From the NCBI GenBank assembly GCA_023667315.1, contig JAMPAI010000009.1:1-64000 (forward strand): 64,000 nucleotides of DNA, read 5' to 3'. The notes beneath the pieces are model-generated. The model made no database searches. It was not told where the DNA came from and worked only from the letters and a program-made list of their open reading frames with translations. Every line of letters starts with the position of its first letter. Position 1 is the stretch's first letter. This DNA comes from Ruminococcus flavefaciens. Lineage in GTDB: Bacteria; Bacteroidota; Bacteroidia; Bacteroidales; P3. Positions 63,938 to 64,000 of this stretch are shown one piece after another. Position numbers and translations under genes: made by a program.

Positions 63938-64000
63938 ATGCTCTTGAAATGTAACGTGAAGGCCACTGTGCTCTATTGTGAGCGCTTTTTTGCCCCCTTG
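63938..64000 (+). CDS. partial open frame at the right edge
   Basis: The frame opens MLLKCNVKATVLYCERFFAP and stays open for 21 codons to the end of the window. It has a -7 element at a suitable distance. There is no signal peptide like that of the preceding family. Too short to identify; it may also not be a real gene. Confidence 0.3.
   Translation, partial: MLLKCNVKATVLYCERFFAPL

Overview
The window reads as a chromosomal segment of a Bacteroidota (Bacteroidales-type) bacterium; genus cannot be fixed from the sequence. The evidence is the repeated Bacteroidota promoter signature (-7 element TAnnTTTG, about twenty examples), scarcity of Shine-Dalgarno sequences, families largely confined to the phylum (DUF3078, DUF4159, the DUF4175-like giant coiled-coil protein, the fused DAHP synthase/chorismate mutase) and C-terminal type IX secretion (T9SS) sorting domains on the large surface proteins.

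Left part (1-19.05 kb): an AT- and G-run-rich, gene-poor start, a decayed three-gene DUF3791/DUF3990 cassette (597-1212), mutS2, a glycosyltransferase pair (GT2 plus ArnT-like), rpe, a DUF3078 outer-membrane protein and a coiled-coil lipoprotein. From 9.1 to 19.05 kb every gene is on the minus strand: mutS, mnmG, a flavodoxin-family protein, ybeY and a 1172-residue DUF4175-like protein. Two perfect parS palindromes (14091-14106, 15513-15528) lie in this stretch, and the gene-free 19.05-19.6 kb segment has an AT-rich tract and several DnaA-box-like sequences. Together with the divergent gene orientation this looks like the chromosomal replication origin.

Middle (19.6-44.4 kb): a RelE-like toxin-antitoxin pair next to the putative origin, then housekeeping and metabolism, mostly on the plus strand: rlmI-type methyltransferase, an outer-membrane protein, nadA, a MORN/YwqK repeat protein, DAHP synthase/chorismate mutase, rdgB, pepD, a K+/H+-type antiporter, tRNA-Leu(UAG), mnmD, rubrerythrin, a FucP-type transporter, a DUF1566-like lipoprotein, tyrS, rsmE, a DUF4159 protein, a DUF2807 protein, prfB (with its programmed +1 frameshift), secA, a MATE exporter and a KamB-like P-loop protein.

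Right part (44.4-64 kb): five large secreted proteins in a row, all on the plus strand. The first (1343 aa) has GLUG-like and Ig-like (BIG2) repeats. The other four (1181, 959, 1153 and 1057 aa) form a mosaic family: shared signal peptide, shared 31-bp promoter, shared terminator design, shared T9SS sorting domain and shared chitobiase-C-terminal-type (CHB_HEX_C-like) repeats, but different interiors. Collinear near-identical DNA blocks, patchwise exchanges, a repeated 22-24 bp element, a truncated ATPase gene inserted exactly at that element, and leader hairpins carrying a leader segment in opposite orientations all point to an actively recombining surface-protein locus. This is the most interesting part of the window. 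The sequence ends 21 codons into a further gene.
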